Shown here piece by piece: positions 1 to 7,014 of a stretch of DNA of 8,941 nucleotides; positions within the stretch are counted from its first letter, which is position 1; each line of letters opens with the position of its first letter. Source of the DNA: Bacteroidetes bacterium QH_10_64_19 (GTDB taxonomy: Bacteria > Bacteroidota > Rhodothermia > Rhodothermales > Salinibacteraceae). The translations under genes and the position numbers were made by a program. The stretch is from positions 1 through 8,941 of the forward strand of contig PXSY01000153.1 of NCBI GenBank assembly GCA_003023125.1. The letters run 5' to 3'. The notes below the pieces were generated by a model. That model made no database searches. It was not told the DNA's origin and saw nothing but the letters and a program-made list of their open reading frames with translations.

Positions 1-159
1 ATTCGTCTTCGGCAGGTCGAACATGGCGGTGCCGAAGTGGCGCGGATCGAAGCAGTATACGGGCACGACCTGGTCGTAGTGGTCGGCGGCGTGGTGGAGC
101 GGCGCGTGGTCGCGAACACGCAGGTCGTTTCGGACCCAGACGAGGGCGGTCGAAGGCAC
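1..159 (-). CDS. DASH-type cryptochrome / DNA photolyase, N-terminal part (cut by window edge)
   Basis: The 53 visible residues begin MPSTALVWVRNDLRVRDHAP and continue with PVYCFDPRHFGT and a final PKT. This is the opening beta-strand and Rossmann-like antenna (photolyase alpha/beta) domain of the cryptochrome/photolyase family. The WxRNDLRxxDH and PVYCFDPRxF signatures resemble the DASH branch most closely. Family members bind FAD and a folate antenna and repair UV-induced pyrimidine dimers in DNA using blue light, with DASH members preferring single-stranded DNA. The catalytic FAD domain lies outside the window, so subtype and intactness cannot be judged. The start is GTG at 157-159; no ATG lies in frame just upstream and no Shine-Dalgarno is visible. 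A DUF2256 gene lies 108 nt upstream on the same strand, a pairing often seen with cryptochromes, which supports both calls. Confidence 0.85.
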   Translation of the reverse strand, partial: MPSTALVWVRNDLRVRDHAPLHHAADHYDQVVPVYCFDPRHFGTAMFDLPKTN

Positions 160-170
160 GGGGGGCGAGG

Positions 171-265
171 GTTGGACGGTTGAAGGTTAGAAGGTTGAAG
201 GAGGGGAGAGTAGGGAGGGAATGGAAGGAAAGACATCCATACCTCCAGGCCTCCATCCCTCCAGC
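171..265. repeat. Octamer-periodic intergenic repeat with partly complementary arms
   Basis: The left part (171-230) is purine-rich and repeats variants of GTTGAAGG every 8 nt. The right part (234-265) is pyrimidine-rich, with copies of CCTCCANN at 242-249, 250-257 and 258-265 and a diverged copy at 234-241. GGAGGGAATGGA near 214-225 can pair, with one bulge, with the CCTCCATCCCTCC segment at 250-262. The element fills almost the whole gap between the DUF2256 stop and the photolyase start. It could form a hairpin in a shared transcript, but there is no T-run to make it a classical terminator. Similar tracts lie at 7015-7078 and 7156-7203. Confidence 0.6.
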
Positions 266-267
266 CG

Positions 268-429
268 TCATTCCTCCTTCGCCCAGGGGATGTGATCGCG
301 GTCCTTATTGCGACGACAGCGCTGGCTGCAGTACTTCACGTTCTCCCAGTCGTCCTCCCATTTCTTGCGCCACTCAAACTCGCGGTTGCACACCGGACAC
401 GTCTTCGTCGGCAAATTTTTGTGACTCAC
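268..429 (-). CDS. DUF2256 domain-containing small protein
   Basis: This 53-residue protein begins [20 protein letters not shown] and continues with [18 protein letters not shown]. Four cysteines in a CPxC (residues 11 and 14) and CSxxC (residues 34 and 38) arrangement suggest a small zinc ribbon; the RKKW and YCSxRCRR blocks are typical of DUF2256. Family proteins are usually 40-60 residues, so this one is complete. The biochemical role is not established; they are often found next to or fused with cryptochrome/photolyase genes, as here, where the photolyase follows on the same strand. The start is a GTG at 427-429, chosen because the conserved N-terminal KTCPVC block begins nine residues in and no better start precedes it. 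No Shine-Dalgarno is visible. The two genes are probably co-transcribed. Confidence 0.85.
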   Translation of the reverse strand: MSHKNLPTKTCPVCNREFEWRKKWEDDWENVKYCSQRCRRNKDRDHIPWAKEE

Positions 430-671
430 GGCGTGGGTGGGTCTAGTTCCAAATTAGTGCTGCAGACTCTACGACATGCTTGGATGCGCGTGCCCGACGC
501 CATGGGCTTCTTACATGCTCGTCACGGCCGTTCTTTCGCACGGTTCTCACGACGGATTCTGCCGATTGCCGTGCCGTCGATCATGCACGCAGGAACAGAC
601 TATCAGAACGGGACGTAGCCAATGACAGAATTTCGAGACGAAGCGGCGCTTGGCCGCCTCCGATTCCAACC

Positions 672-744
672 GGGGCCATAGCTCAGCTGGTAGAGCGCTG
701 GAATCGCACTCCAGAGGTCCTGGGTTCGAATCCCAGTGGCTCCA
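672..744 (+). tRNA. tRNA-Ala (anticodon CGC)
   Basis: A full cloverleaf can be folded by eye over 73 nt. The acceptor stem is GGGGCCA paired with TGGCTCC, with the G3:U70 wobble that is the alanine identity element. The D-stem is GCTC/GAGC, the anticodon stem CTGGA/TCCAG with loop ATCGCAC (anticodon CGC, reading GCG codons), and the T-stem CTGGG/CCCAG with loop TTCGAAT. The discriminator base is A. The 3' CCA is not encoded (CTC follows), so it must be added by the CCA-adding enzyme. A hairpin terminator follows 25 nt downstream. I could not identify a convincing promoter in the upstream stretch. Confidence 0.96.
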
Positions 745-769
745 CTCCAGCCCCATGTCGGTCAACGCG

Positions 770-808
770 AATCCCTGCTCACGTCCGTTCGGGGACGGAG
801 CGGGGATT
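770..808 (+). terminator. Hairpin terminator downstream of tRNA-Ala
   Basis: AATCCCTGCTCACGTCC pairs with GGACGGAGCGGGGATT across a short loop, with one mismatch and one bulged A. The stem is long and GC-rich and is followed on the plus strand by the T-rich TGCTGTTT. It most likely ends the tRNA transcript. It also sits 21 nt beyond the stop of the converging methyltransferase gene, but on that strand no T-run follows the stem. Confidence 0.7.
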
Positions 809-828
809 TGCTGTTTGGAGACGTTGTG

Positions 829-1494
829 CTATTTCTCTTGCAGGTGCGCGGGCACTTCCTCCGGAATCGTCCACAGGTAAAGCACGTCGCCGTTGACCTT
901 CGCTGTTGAGTCGGGCGCCCACCCGTTCATGTCGAAGCTGTGAGAGACGACGCGCGTGCCTGGTTCCAACTGCTCGAACAGCATCGGCCGCAGCCTCAGG
1001 TTGACCTCCGGGAAGAGGTACATCGTCACGACTGTGGCCTCGCTGAAATCGGCTTTGAAGAGGTCTTGCTGGCGAAACGCGACCCGATCACCCACGCCGG
1101 AGCGCTCAGCGTTTTTGCGGGCCTGGTCCACGAGGCTCGGCTTGATTTCAATGCCTACGCCGCGGGCCCCGTACCGTTGAGCGGCGGCGATAGGAATGCG
1201 CCCGTCGCCACTCCCCAGGTCGTACACCACGTCGTCGTCCGATACGTCAGCGAGCTCCAGCATGCCCCGCACGGTCTCGTTGGGCGTGGCCACGTACGGC
1301 ACGTCCCCTTCCACCGACGTATCGGCCACCGTGGGCGTGGGATCGGACGAGGGCACCGGGGTCCGGATCTCCGTGGTGTCCGCGTCGCCAGTCTCCTGAT
1401 CCGGGGCGCACCCCAACCCCGGACCGCCGCCCAGGAGGAGACTGGTGACAAGGAGAAGGCCGACGAGGGGACGGGAGAAATCGAGACGGCGCAT
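829..1494 (-). CDS. Exported class I SAM-dependent methyltransferase, putative lipoprotein
   Basis: This 221-residue protein has a signal-like N-terminus (MRR, then a hydrophobic run to about residue 24) ending in GLGC with Cys29. That is an imperfect lipobox because -3 is Gly. An acidic, Pro/Thr-rich linker (about 30-65) follows. The rest is a Rossmann methyltransferase: motif I DLGSGDGR at 92-99, the acidic residue of motif II at Glu116 in VGIEI, a motif III-like QQDLF near Asp144, and a motif IV/V region ATVVTMYLFPEVNLRLRP. The substrate cannot be told. Export is odd because SAM is cytoplasmic, though similar predicted secreted methyltransferases with a VVYDLGSGDGRI core are known in several phyla. 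The start at 1492-1494 is chosen over a longer reading to 1581 because AGGAG lies 8 nt upstream and the signal peptide begins there. It stands alone, converging on the tRNA. Confidence 0.82.
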   Translation of the reverse strand: MRRLDFSRPLVGLLLVTSLLLGGGPGLGCAPDQETGDADTTEIRTPVPSSDPTPTVADTSVEGDVPYVATPNETVRGMLELADVSDDDVVYDLGSGDGRIPIAAAQRYGARGVGIEIKPSLVDQARKNAERSGVGDRVAFRQQDLFKADFSEATVVTMYLFPEVNLRLRPMLFEQLEPGTRVVSHSFDMNGWAPDSTAKVNGDVLYLWTIPEEVPAHLQEK

Positions 1495-1502
1495 GAAGGG
1501 GA

Positions 1503-1508
1503 CTCCTC
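1503..1508 (-). promoter_or_regulatory. Shine-Dalgarno site of the methyltransferase
   Basis: On the minus strand GAGGAG lies 8 nt before the ATG at 1492-1494. This decides the start in favour of the signal-peptide-bearing form rather than the longer reading that begins at 1581. Confidence 0.7.
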
Positions 1509-1648
1509 TGGACAAGATGCGAGCGAGAACGGCGACACCTGGAGCGGGCGCACTTGCCGTGATCCACGGCGGCACGTCCAAAATGGTTCGGCCCCATTCG
1601 GGGACGCCCTCAGCGGCCCGACCAACGGCCTAACGCGGTGATCGGGGC

Positions 1649-2698
1649 CTATGCCCGTCGGGGCTGGAGGCCAGAGTCGGGAAGCCATGACCAGTCCGGC
1701 AGCCTCTCCTTCAGGCTGCGCGCCGTCAGTTCGAGGCTCACGTAGGCAGTGGGGATGAGGACGAGGGTCACGAACGTGGAGGCCAGGAGTCCACCGATTA
1801 CGACACGAGCGAGGGCGGCCTGAATCTCAGCGCCGGCCCCGAGTCCCAGGGCCAAGGGAGCGAGCCCGAGTACCGTCGTGAGCGTGGTCATGAGAATGGG
1901 CCGCAGGCGCAGGCGTCCCGCCTCCGCCACGGCCGGCATGAGGTCCATCTCGTGCTCCCGCCGCATGAGATTGATGTAGTCGACGAGCACGATGGCGTTG
2001 TTCACGACGATGCCGATGAGCATCACCAGTCCCATCACGCTCTGGATGTTGACGGTGGTGTTGGTGAGCACGAGCGTAGGCAATACGCCGATCAGCACCA
2101 GCGGCACGCTGAACATGACGACAAGCGGGTCGAGAAAGCGCTCGAACTGCCCGGCCATCACCATGTAGATGAGCACGAGGGCCATAATGATGGCGATGAG
2201 GAAGTCCTGCTGCGCCTTCTTCTGCTCCCGGTACTCGCCCCCGAAGGTGACCGAGAAGCCTTCCGGAAGCGAGAGGTCTGAGAGGGCTGCGCGGGACCGT
2301 TCTACCACCTCGCCCAGCACGGCGTCGCTGGTGAGGCTGGCCGAGATGTAGGTGACGCGCTGCCCATTGATGCGTTGGATTTCGGTGGGGCCCCGGCCCC
2401 GGTCCATGCTGACCAGAGACGAGATGGGTACGGACTGCCCGTCGGGGGTCCGAATCGACACGTTGTCGAGATCCTGCACCGAGAGACGATCCTCGGGACG
2501 CAGGCGCACGGTGATCGGGAATTGGTTCCCCCCGTCCCGGTACGCCGCCGCCCGGCTTCCGCCCACGTTCGTCTGGACAGCCTGGGCGACCTCCTGGACG
2601 CTCAACCCGAGCGACGAGATCTTGTCGCGAAGGAAGCGAATGTTCTGCTCCGGACGTCCCTCGCGCCGTCCCGAGCGGGCACTGGCCACGCCCTCAAC
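1649..2698 (-). pseudogene. C-terminal third of RND efflux permease, separated from its N-terminal part by deletion plus frameshift
   Basis: This is about 349 residues of AcrB/HAE-like permease in a different frame from the N-terminal part. Homology begins at VEGVASARSGRREGRPEQN near 2698. It covers the rest of the second porter region (SSLGLSVQEVAQAVQTNVGG, NGQRVTYISA) and the C-terminal membrane bundle, including [14 protein letters not shown] and [19 protein letters not shown]. The TM10 position that is Lys in E. coli AcrB appears as Asn (VVNNA), as in many relatives from this group. The same frame stays open back to 2869, but that stretch is only a shadow of the N-terminal gene and has no permease features. 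There is no start codon or Shine-Dalgarno at the homology boundary, so this piece is unlikely to be made alone. It ends with a TAG at 1649-1651. Confidence 0.8.
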
Positions 2699-4667
2699 GC
2701 AGGACCCAGAGGCCAGACTGGGCACTAACCCGAAGATCAGCCCCTGGAACCTTGCCGAGCACCTCAGAGCGGATGGTGTCGGCCAGGGCGAAGGTGTTGA
2801 CCGAGCGCTCGTCGGCCGACTTGAGCTGGATTTCGACCTCGGCGCCCCAGGGCTGCACCTGCTTGGCAAAGTTTTCGACCTCGTCCTCCGGCAGCAGGGG
2901 CTTCACCTTCCGCTCCAGTTCGTCCAGATATTCCATGACCACGGCGATGTTGGTCCCCTGCGCCATCTCCAGGTCCACGTCGATTTGATTGGCGTCGGTC
3001 TGGGGCGCGAGCTCGATCGAGATCATGGGCCACAGGGCGACGGAACCGACCAGCAACACCGCCGTCGCGCCAAACACGATCCATCGCCGCCCGAGGGTGT
3101 AGTCGATGAAGTCCGAGTAGCGGTTCTCAAGGCGCGCGAATGCCCGCTGGAACCAGGACTTTGAGGTGTCCCGCTCCGCCGTCTCCTCGCCTGCATCCAC
3201 GGTCAGGAACCGGCTCGACAGCATGGGGACCAGCGTCAGGGCCACCAGCAGCGAGCAAACGAGGGCAAAGACGACGACCAAGGCCAGCGACTGGAAGAGC
3301 GCCGCCGTGGTGGTGCGGGCGAACACCAGGGGAAGAAAGATGACGGAGGTGGTCAGCGTGGAGGCCACAATGGCCCCGGCCACCTCCCGCGTCCCGATCG
3401 AGGCGGCCTCCTTTAGGGAGCGCCCATTCTCCTCCCGTTGTCGGATAATGTTTTCTAAGACCACGATTGCGTTGTCGACAATCAATCCCACTCCCAGGGC
3501 CAGTCCCCCGAACGTCATCTGGTTCAGTGAGAGGCCGTTGAAGAAGAGAAGAGCGAACGTGGCGATGATTGAAATGGGAATCGACAGCGCGACAATGAAG
3601 GTCGTCGATCCATTGCGCAGGAAGAGGTACAGCACCAGAATGGCCAGGAGCGACCCCCAGATGGCCGAATTCTGGACGTTGTTGATGGACTGACGAATAA
3701 ATTCGCTCTGGTCGCTGACTACCGTTAGCTTCACGTCCGAGCGGGTGGCATTAATTCGGCTTACCACCTCCCGGATGTTTTCCGCCACGGTCACGGTGTT
3801 GGCCCCGCTTTGCTTCTGAATCTCAAGCCGCACAACGGGCACCCCGTTCAGCTCGGTGATGCGCTGGAGGTCCTCGTAGCCGTCGACCACCTCGGCCACG
3901 TCCGAGACACGGACCGGAGCCCCATCTGCCCTCGTAATGACGGTGCGGCGGATCTCATCCAGCGATTTGTACTCCCCCTGCGTCCGCACATACAGGTCAT
4001 TGAGGCCTTCCTTCACATTGCCACCGGGGAGGGCCGTGTTCGACTGGGCAATCGCCTGCTGCACCTCCGCGGCGGACATGTCATAGGCGCGCAATCGTTC
4101 TCGCTCAATATTGACTTGTACCTCGCGGTAAATGCCCCCCCGGATGTTCAAAGTTCCCACGCCGGGCACCTGCTCGAAGCGACGGCCCAGGTCGCGCTCC
4201 ATGAGGCGCGTGAGCGACTCCATGTCGCGACTCGACTCGACCGCCACCGAGACGATCTCCTGACTGTTGGGGTCAAACTTCCAGATCCCGGGCGGCTCTG
4301 CCTCCACCGGCAGCTCGTCGCGGATGCGGTCCAGGGCGGCGCGCACGTCATTGGCTGCCGCGTTCAGATCGGTGCCCTGCGCAAACTCGAGATTTACCCG
4401 GCTCCCGCCCTCATCGGAGTTGGAGGTCATGCGCTCCACGTTGGGCACGCCGGAGACAGCATTGGCCACCGGGTCGGTGATGATTTTCTCGATCTCTTCC
4501 GGGCCCACGTTTGGATAGTTGGTGTAGACCGTCACGCGCGGATACTCGATTTCCGGCAGCAGATCCACCGGCAGGTAGCGGAAGCTCACGATCCCCACCA
4601 CGAGGATGGCGAGGAACGTCATCGCGGTGGCGACCGGACGGCGGATGGACGTGTCGTAGAGAGACAT
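2694..4667 (-). CDS. RND (AcrB/HAE-type) efflux permease, N-terminal two-thirds, prematurely stopped
   Basis: This 657-residue product starts MSLYDTSIRRPVATAMTFLA. It has TM1 (about 13-31), the first porter region with PEIEYPRVTVYTNYPNVGPEEIE, and TM2-TM6 (about 335-485). TM4 carries GVGLIVDNAIVVLEN, where Asp398 matches AcrB Asp407 and the second Asp is Asn. TM7 (about 528-548) and the beginning of the second porter region follow. In the intact family the protein runs to about 1,030-1,050 residues and uses proton flow to expel drugs, detergents or lipids from the periplasm through a fusion protein and an outer membrane channel. Here the reading ends at SAQSGLWVLR followed by TGA at 2694-2696, just where the family normally continues through PC2. 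It lies 38 nt downstream of the membrane fusion gene, with no evident Shine-Dalgarno. A product of this length cannot form a 12-helix pump. Confidence 0.85.
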   Translation of the reverse strand: MSLYDTSIRRPVATAMTFLAILVVGIVSFRYLPVDLLPEIEYPRVTVYTNYPNVGPEEIEKIITDPVANAVSGVPNVERMTSNSDEGGSRVNLEFAQGTDLNAAANDVRAALDRIRDELPVEAEPPGIWKFDPNSQEIVSVAVESSRDMESLTRLMERDLGRRFEQVPGVGTLNIRGGIYREVQVNIERERLRAYDMSAAEVQQAIAQSNTALPGGNVKEGLNDLYVRTQGEYKSLDEIRRTVITRADGAPVRVSDVAEVVDGYEDLQRITELNGVPVVRLEIQKQSGANTVTVAENIREVVSRINATRSDVKLTVVSDQSEFIRQSINNVQNSAIWGSLLAILVLYLFLRNGSTTFIVALSIPISIIATFALLFFNGLSLNQMTFGGLALGVGLIVDNAIVVLENIIRQREENGRSLKEAASIGTREVAGAIVASTLTTSVIFLPLVFARTTTAALFQSLALVVVFALVCSLLVALTLVPMLSSRFLTVDAGEETAERDTSKSWFQRAFARLENRYSDFIDYTLGRRWIVFGATAVLLVGSVALWPMISIELAPQTDANQIDVDLEMAQGTNIAVVMEYLDELERKVKPLLPEDEVENFAKQVQPWGAEVEIQLKSADERSVNTFALADTIRSEVLGKVPGADLRVSAQSGLWVLR

Positions 4668-4705
4668 GGGGGACGCAAGTCGAGGAGTAGAAAGACGAAC
4701 GGACG

Positions 4706-6007
4706 TTACCGAGAGGCGTGGAGGGCCGATCCCGACAAGCGAGTGGAGTCGACGGCGCCTGAGAGCCCCTGAGCGGAAGCGGTTGTGTCGGCCTGAGCCG
4801 TATCTTGATTCCCGAACCGGCGCTCCGCCATCTCCTGCTGCCGGTTCAGCACGCGCTGCAGCAAGTCAGTGTCTTGCAGGCGCTGCAGGGCCATGAGGCG
4901 GGACCAGGACATGGGCCGCACCCGGGCGTCCACCCGTTCGTCGGCGCTTGTGCTCAGTAGATTCTGGCCAACGGTCACAACCCAGTCGCCCGGTTCGATG
5001 CCCCGAATCCCAGCGGTCTGGGATCCTTCTGCCAGGATTTCCACCTGGCGGAATCGGGTCGGGGTTGGCTGTGTCAGGGGCGGTGGATCATCTGTATTCT
5101 CCGCGTCTGGCATCTCCACCGGAACCTCGGTGCCGAGAGTCGGGGCCACGAACACGCCGCGCTTGCCGGTGGTGGGGTCCTCGTACAGTGCGCTGAGAGG
5201 GATGAGGGTAGCCTTCTGGCTCTCCGCGTAGGCAACGTCCACCTGAACGAACATTCCGGATTTCAGAAGACCGTCGGGGTTCGGCACTTCGACCTCGGCC
5301 TCCGTGCTGTAGCTGCCACTACCCATAAATGGCGAAACACGGGTGATCCCCGCTGTGATCGTGGTGTCGCCCAGCGACGGAGCGGTGATGCGGGCGGTCT
5401 GGCCCTCTTCGATCTGCCCCAACATGCGATCCGTCACCGGGACCTCGATGCGCACGGAGTCGAGGTCGCCCATGGTGTAGAGCTGGGTGTTGGAATCCAC
5501 CCGCTGCCCCACCTGTACATCGCGGTTGCCCACTTGTCCTGTGATGGGGGCTCGCACCACAGTCCGGCGAAGGTCTGTCCGACGCTCGTCGAGCGTGGCC
5601 TGGGCCTGCTGTACCTGCGCTTCCGCCCGCTCCACCTGCGCCTCGGCCTGATCGACCTGTGCACGAAGCGATTCGAGCCGCTGTTGACTCTCAAAGTCCT
5701 GCTCGGCGAGGCGCTCGGTCCGTTTCAGCTGAGAGCGAACCTCTTTGAGATCGGCGCGGGCACTCTTTGCGTCGGCCCGGGCAATCCGGAGCGACGCCTC
5801 GGCCTGCTGAACTCGCTCCTGATACTGGTCGTCGCGCAGCCGAACGAGGGGGGTCCCCTTTTCCACATCGTCGCCGTTTCGGGCCATAACTTCCTCCACC
5901 CGTGCGCTGATCTCGGGATAAATGGGGACTTGATTCCGGGCCTCCACCGTGCCGCTCATCCGCTCCTCCAGGGGCAACGATCCGAGCCGCGCCTGCACAG
6001 CCTGCAC
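4706..6007 (-). CDS. RND efflux membrane fusion protein (periplasmic adaptor), start codon in doubt
   Basis: From the first canonical start (GTG, 6005-6007) this is 433 residues. Order: barrel/lipoyl beginning (ERMSGTVEARNQVPIYPEIS, GDDVEKGTPLVRL, about 15-58); an alpha-helical coiled-coil hairpin rich in Ala/Gln/Glu/Arg (about 60-148); second lipoyl half (RRTVVRAPITGQVGNRDVQVGQRV, 147-170); beta-barrel (about 184-275); a membrane-proximal domain interrupted by a Pro/Asp-rich insert; and a polar tail after VRPMSW. Such adaptors link an RND permease to an outer membrane channel. The GTG start is probably not the original one, because a lipoprotein signal peptide with LVGC lies in frame 43 codons upstream, without any ATG/GTG/TTG before it. 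Starting at the GTG would give an unexported, non-functional protein. The downstream permease is also broken. Confidence 0.85.
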   Translation of the reverse strand: MQAVQARLGSLPLEERMSGTVEARNQVPIYPEISARVEEVMARNGDDVEKGTPLVRLRDDQYQERVQQAEASLRIARADAKSARADLKEVRSQLKRTERLAEQDFESQQRLESLRAQVDQAEAQVERAEAQVQQAQATLDERRTDLRRTVVRAPITGQVGNRDVQVGQRVDSNTQLYTMGDLDSVRIEVPVTDRMLGQIEEGQTARITAPSLGDTTITAGITRVSPFMGSGSYSTEAEVEVPNPDGLLKSGMFVQVDVAYAESQKATLIPLSALYEDPTTGKRGVFVAPTLGTEVPVEMPDAENTDDPPPLTQPTPTRFRQVEILAEGSQTAGIRGIEPGDWVVTVGQNLLSTSADERVDARVRPMSWSRLMALQRLQDTDLLQRVLNRQQEMAERRFGNQDTAQADTTASAQGLSGAVDSTRLSGSALHASR

Positions 6008-6136
6008 CGACGGTGGAGAGCCATTCGACTGTCCCCCGCCCCATCCGCCTCGATCCTGCCCCCCGTCGTCCGACGCGCCACATCCGACCAGGAAAAGAGG
6101 GACCGCAAAGAGGAACGGGCAGCCGTCAATAAGGAT
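6008..6136 (-). other. In-frame lipoprotein signal region upstream of the fusion protein, without a canonical start
   Basis: Read in the frame of the adaptor gene, this stretch gives LIDGCPFLFAVPLFLVGCG and then a Gly/Ser-rich linker running directly into the adaptor. LVGC is a perfect lipobox, with its Cys codon at 6080-6082. The frame is open back to a TGA at 6176-6178, yet contains no ATG, GTG or TTG. The only near-starts are ATC at 6134-6136 and ATT at 6128-6130. An AGGAG at 6146-6150 lies 9 nt before the ATC. Either a rare ATC/ATT start is used or an ATG was lost. Confidence 0.7.
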
Positions 6137-6297
6137 TGTCCTTGACTCCTGGGAGATAGGGGGGTTTCGGAGCGATCAATCAATTGCATTCCAGAAGTTT
6201 CGAAGCACACATCGACGTGGCGAAGACCGATCCTGACCGGTGAGACGATAGGGAACGCCACCGCGTCACCACACTCAGCCGCATCGCCCCACTCCAC

Positions 6298-6302
6298 GGA
6301 GG
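6298..6302 (+). promoter_or_regulatory. Shine-Dalgarno site of the YigZ-family gene
   Basis: GGAGG lies 10 nt before the ATG at 6313 and supports that start. Confidence 0.55.
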
Positions 6303-6312
6303 TGCATTCCCG

Positions 6313-6924
6313 ATGAGCGACACGTACCGCACGATTGACGAGTCCGCCCGGGCCGAGCAGACCGTGGAAGGGTCCCGGTTTCTCGCCGAGGCCATGCCGG
6401 TGTCAGACCGGCGAGCGGTGACTGAGTGCATCGAGACGATTTGTGAACGGGAGCACAAGGCCACTCATCATTGCACGGCCTACCGCCTCGGCCGGGAGGG
6501 CGAGGATTTCCGGTACGATGACGACGGCGAGCCGAGTGGAACGGCGGGAAAGCCCATCCTCCGTCAGATTGACGCCCGGGACCTCACAAACACGCTCGTG
6601 GTGGTGACGCGGTACTTTGGGGGCACGGAACTAGGCACCGGCGGGCTTGCGCGGGCCTACGGCGACGCGGCCTCGGCGGCGCTCGATCGGGCCTCCCTCG
6701 TCGAACGCGTCGTGCGAACACCGGTCCGCGTCCGGTTCGACTACGACGATACTGCGCCGGCCGAGCAGGTGCTCCGGCAGTTCGATACAGAGGTGCAGGA
6801 GAGCACGTACACCGACGTGACGACCCTCACGGTCGGCGTGCGCCCGTCAGAAGTGGAGGCCTTCGTCGACGCATTTACGAACGCCCTGTCCGATCGGGGC
6901 GAGTTGTTGGGGGTTGGGGGGTGA
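6313..6924 (+). CDS. yigZ: YigZ / IMPACT (UPF0029) family protein
   Basis: This 203-residue protein matches the usual length of bacterial YigZ (about 200-210). The N-terminal UPF0029/IMPACT domain shows EGSRFLAEA (19-27), KATHHCTAYRLG (49-60), DDDGEPSGTAGKPIL (69-83) and VVVTRYFGGTELGTGGLARAYGDAA (96-120), the hallmark blocks of the family. A smaller C-terminal ferredoxin-like domain (DUF1949-like) covers about 135-198. The biochemical role of bacterial members is not firmly established; the eukaryotic relative IMPACT regulates Gcn2-mediated translation control. The gene is divergent from the efflux adaptor and convergent with RNase HI, and stands alone. The last residues LLGVGG are encoded in a G-rich tract with 8-nt spacing, so the tail may have been shaped by the same repeat family seen downstream. 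Confidence 0.9.
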   Translation: MSDTYRTIDESARAEQTVEGSRFLAEAMPVSDRRAVTECIETICEREHKATHHCTAYRLGREGEDFRYDDDGEPSGTAGKPILRQIDARDLTNTLVVVTRYFGGTELGTGGLARAYGDAASAALDRASLVERVVRTPVRVRFDYDDTAPAEQVLRQFDTEVQESTYTDVTTLTVGVRPSEVEAFVDAFTNALSDRGELLGVGG

Positions 6925-6966
6925 GCGTTGAGGGGGCGTTACCGATGTGTGAGAACGTCTGTAAAT

Positions 6967-6980
6967 GGAAGGATCCTTCC
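6967..6980. repeat. 14-bp perfect palindrome
   Basis: GGAAGGATCCTTCC is identical to its reverse complement, with no loop. It lies 43 nt beyond the YigZ-family stop, between convergent genes, and has no clear partner promoter. It could be a protein binding site or chance. Confidence 0.35.
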
Positions 6981-7014
6981 GATGACTGGGCGTGTTCTGC
7001 CGTCCAAGGGCTGC

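Noticed and set aside
1592..1603. CCCC-ATTC-GGGG hairpin as terminator of the efflux operon
   Set aside because: Only four base pairs in the core and no adequate T-run after it on the minus strand.
940..1641. Long plus-strand open frame of 233 codons opposite the methyltransferase
   Set aside because: It is antisense to a gene with clear motifs and a ribosome binding site, is rich in His/Arg as expected of a GC-rich shadow frame, and has no recognisable domain.
2694..2700. Programmed ribosomal frameshift joining the two permease parts
   Set aside because: No slippery heptamer is visible, and the PC2 segment is missing from both frames, so a frameshift alone would not restore a normal protein.
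2699..2869. Upstream extension of the C-terminal permease frame (start at 2869)
   Set aside because: The 57 residues are Ser/Pro/Arg-rich and are the out-of-frame image of the N-terminal permease part, so the apparent start is not real.
3810..4772. Plus-strand open frame of 320 codons opposite the RND permease
   Set aside because: It is a shadow of the permease frame, with low-complexity His/Arg/Gly composition and no family features.
5534..6145. Plus-strand open frame of 203 codons opposite the fusion protein
   Set aside because: The minus-strand coiled-coil adaptor fully explains this sequence.
6155..6187. Sigma70-like TTGATT...TATCTC promoter for the efflux adaptor
   Set aside because: The spacing is about 19 nt, the hexamers are weak, and the expected transcription start would fall on the ribosome binding site.
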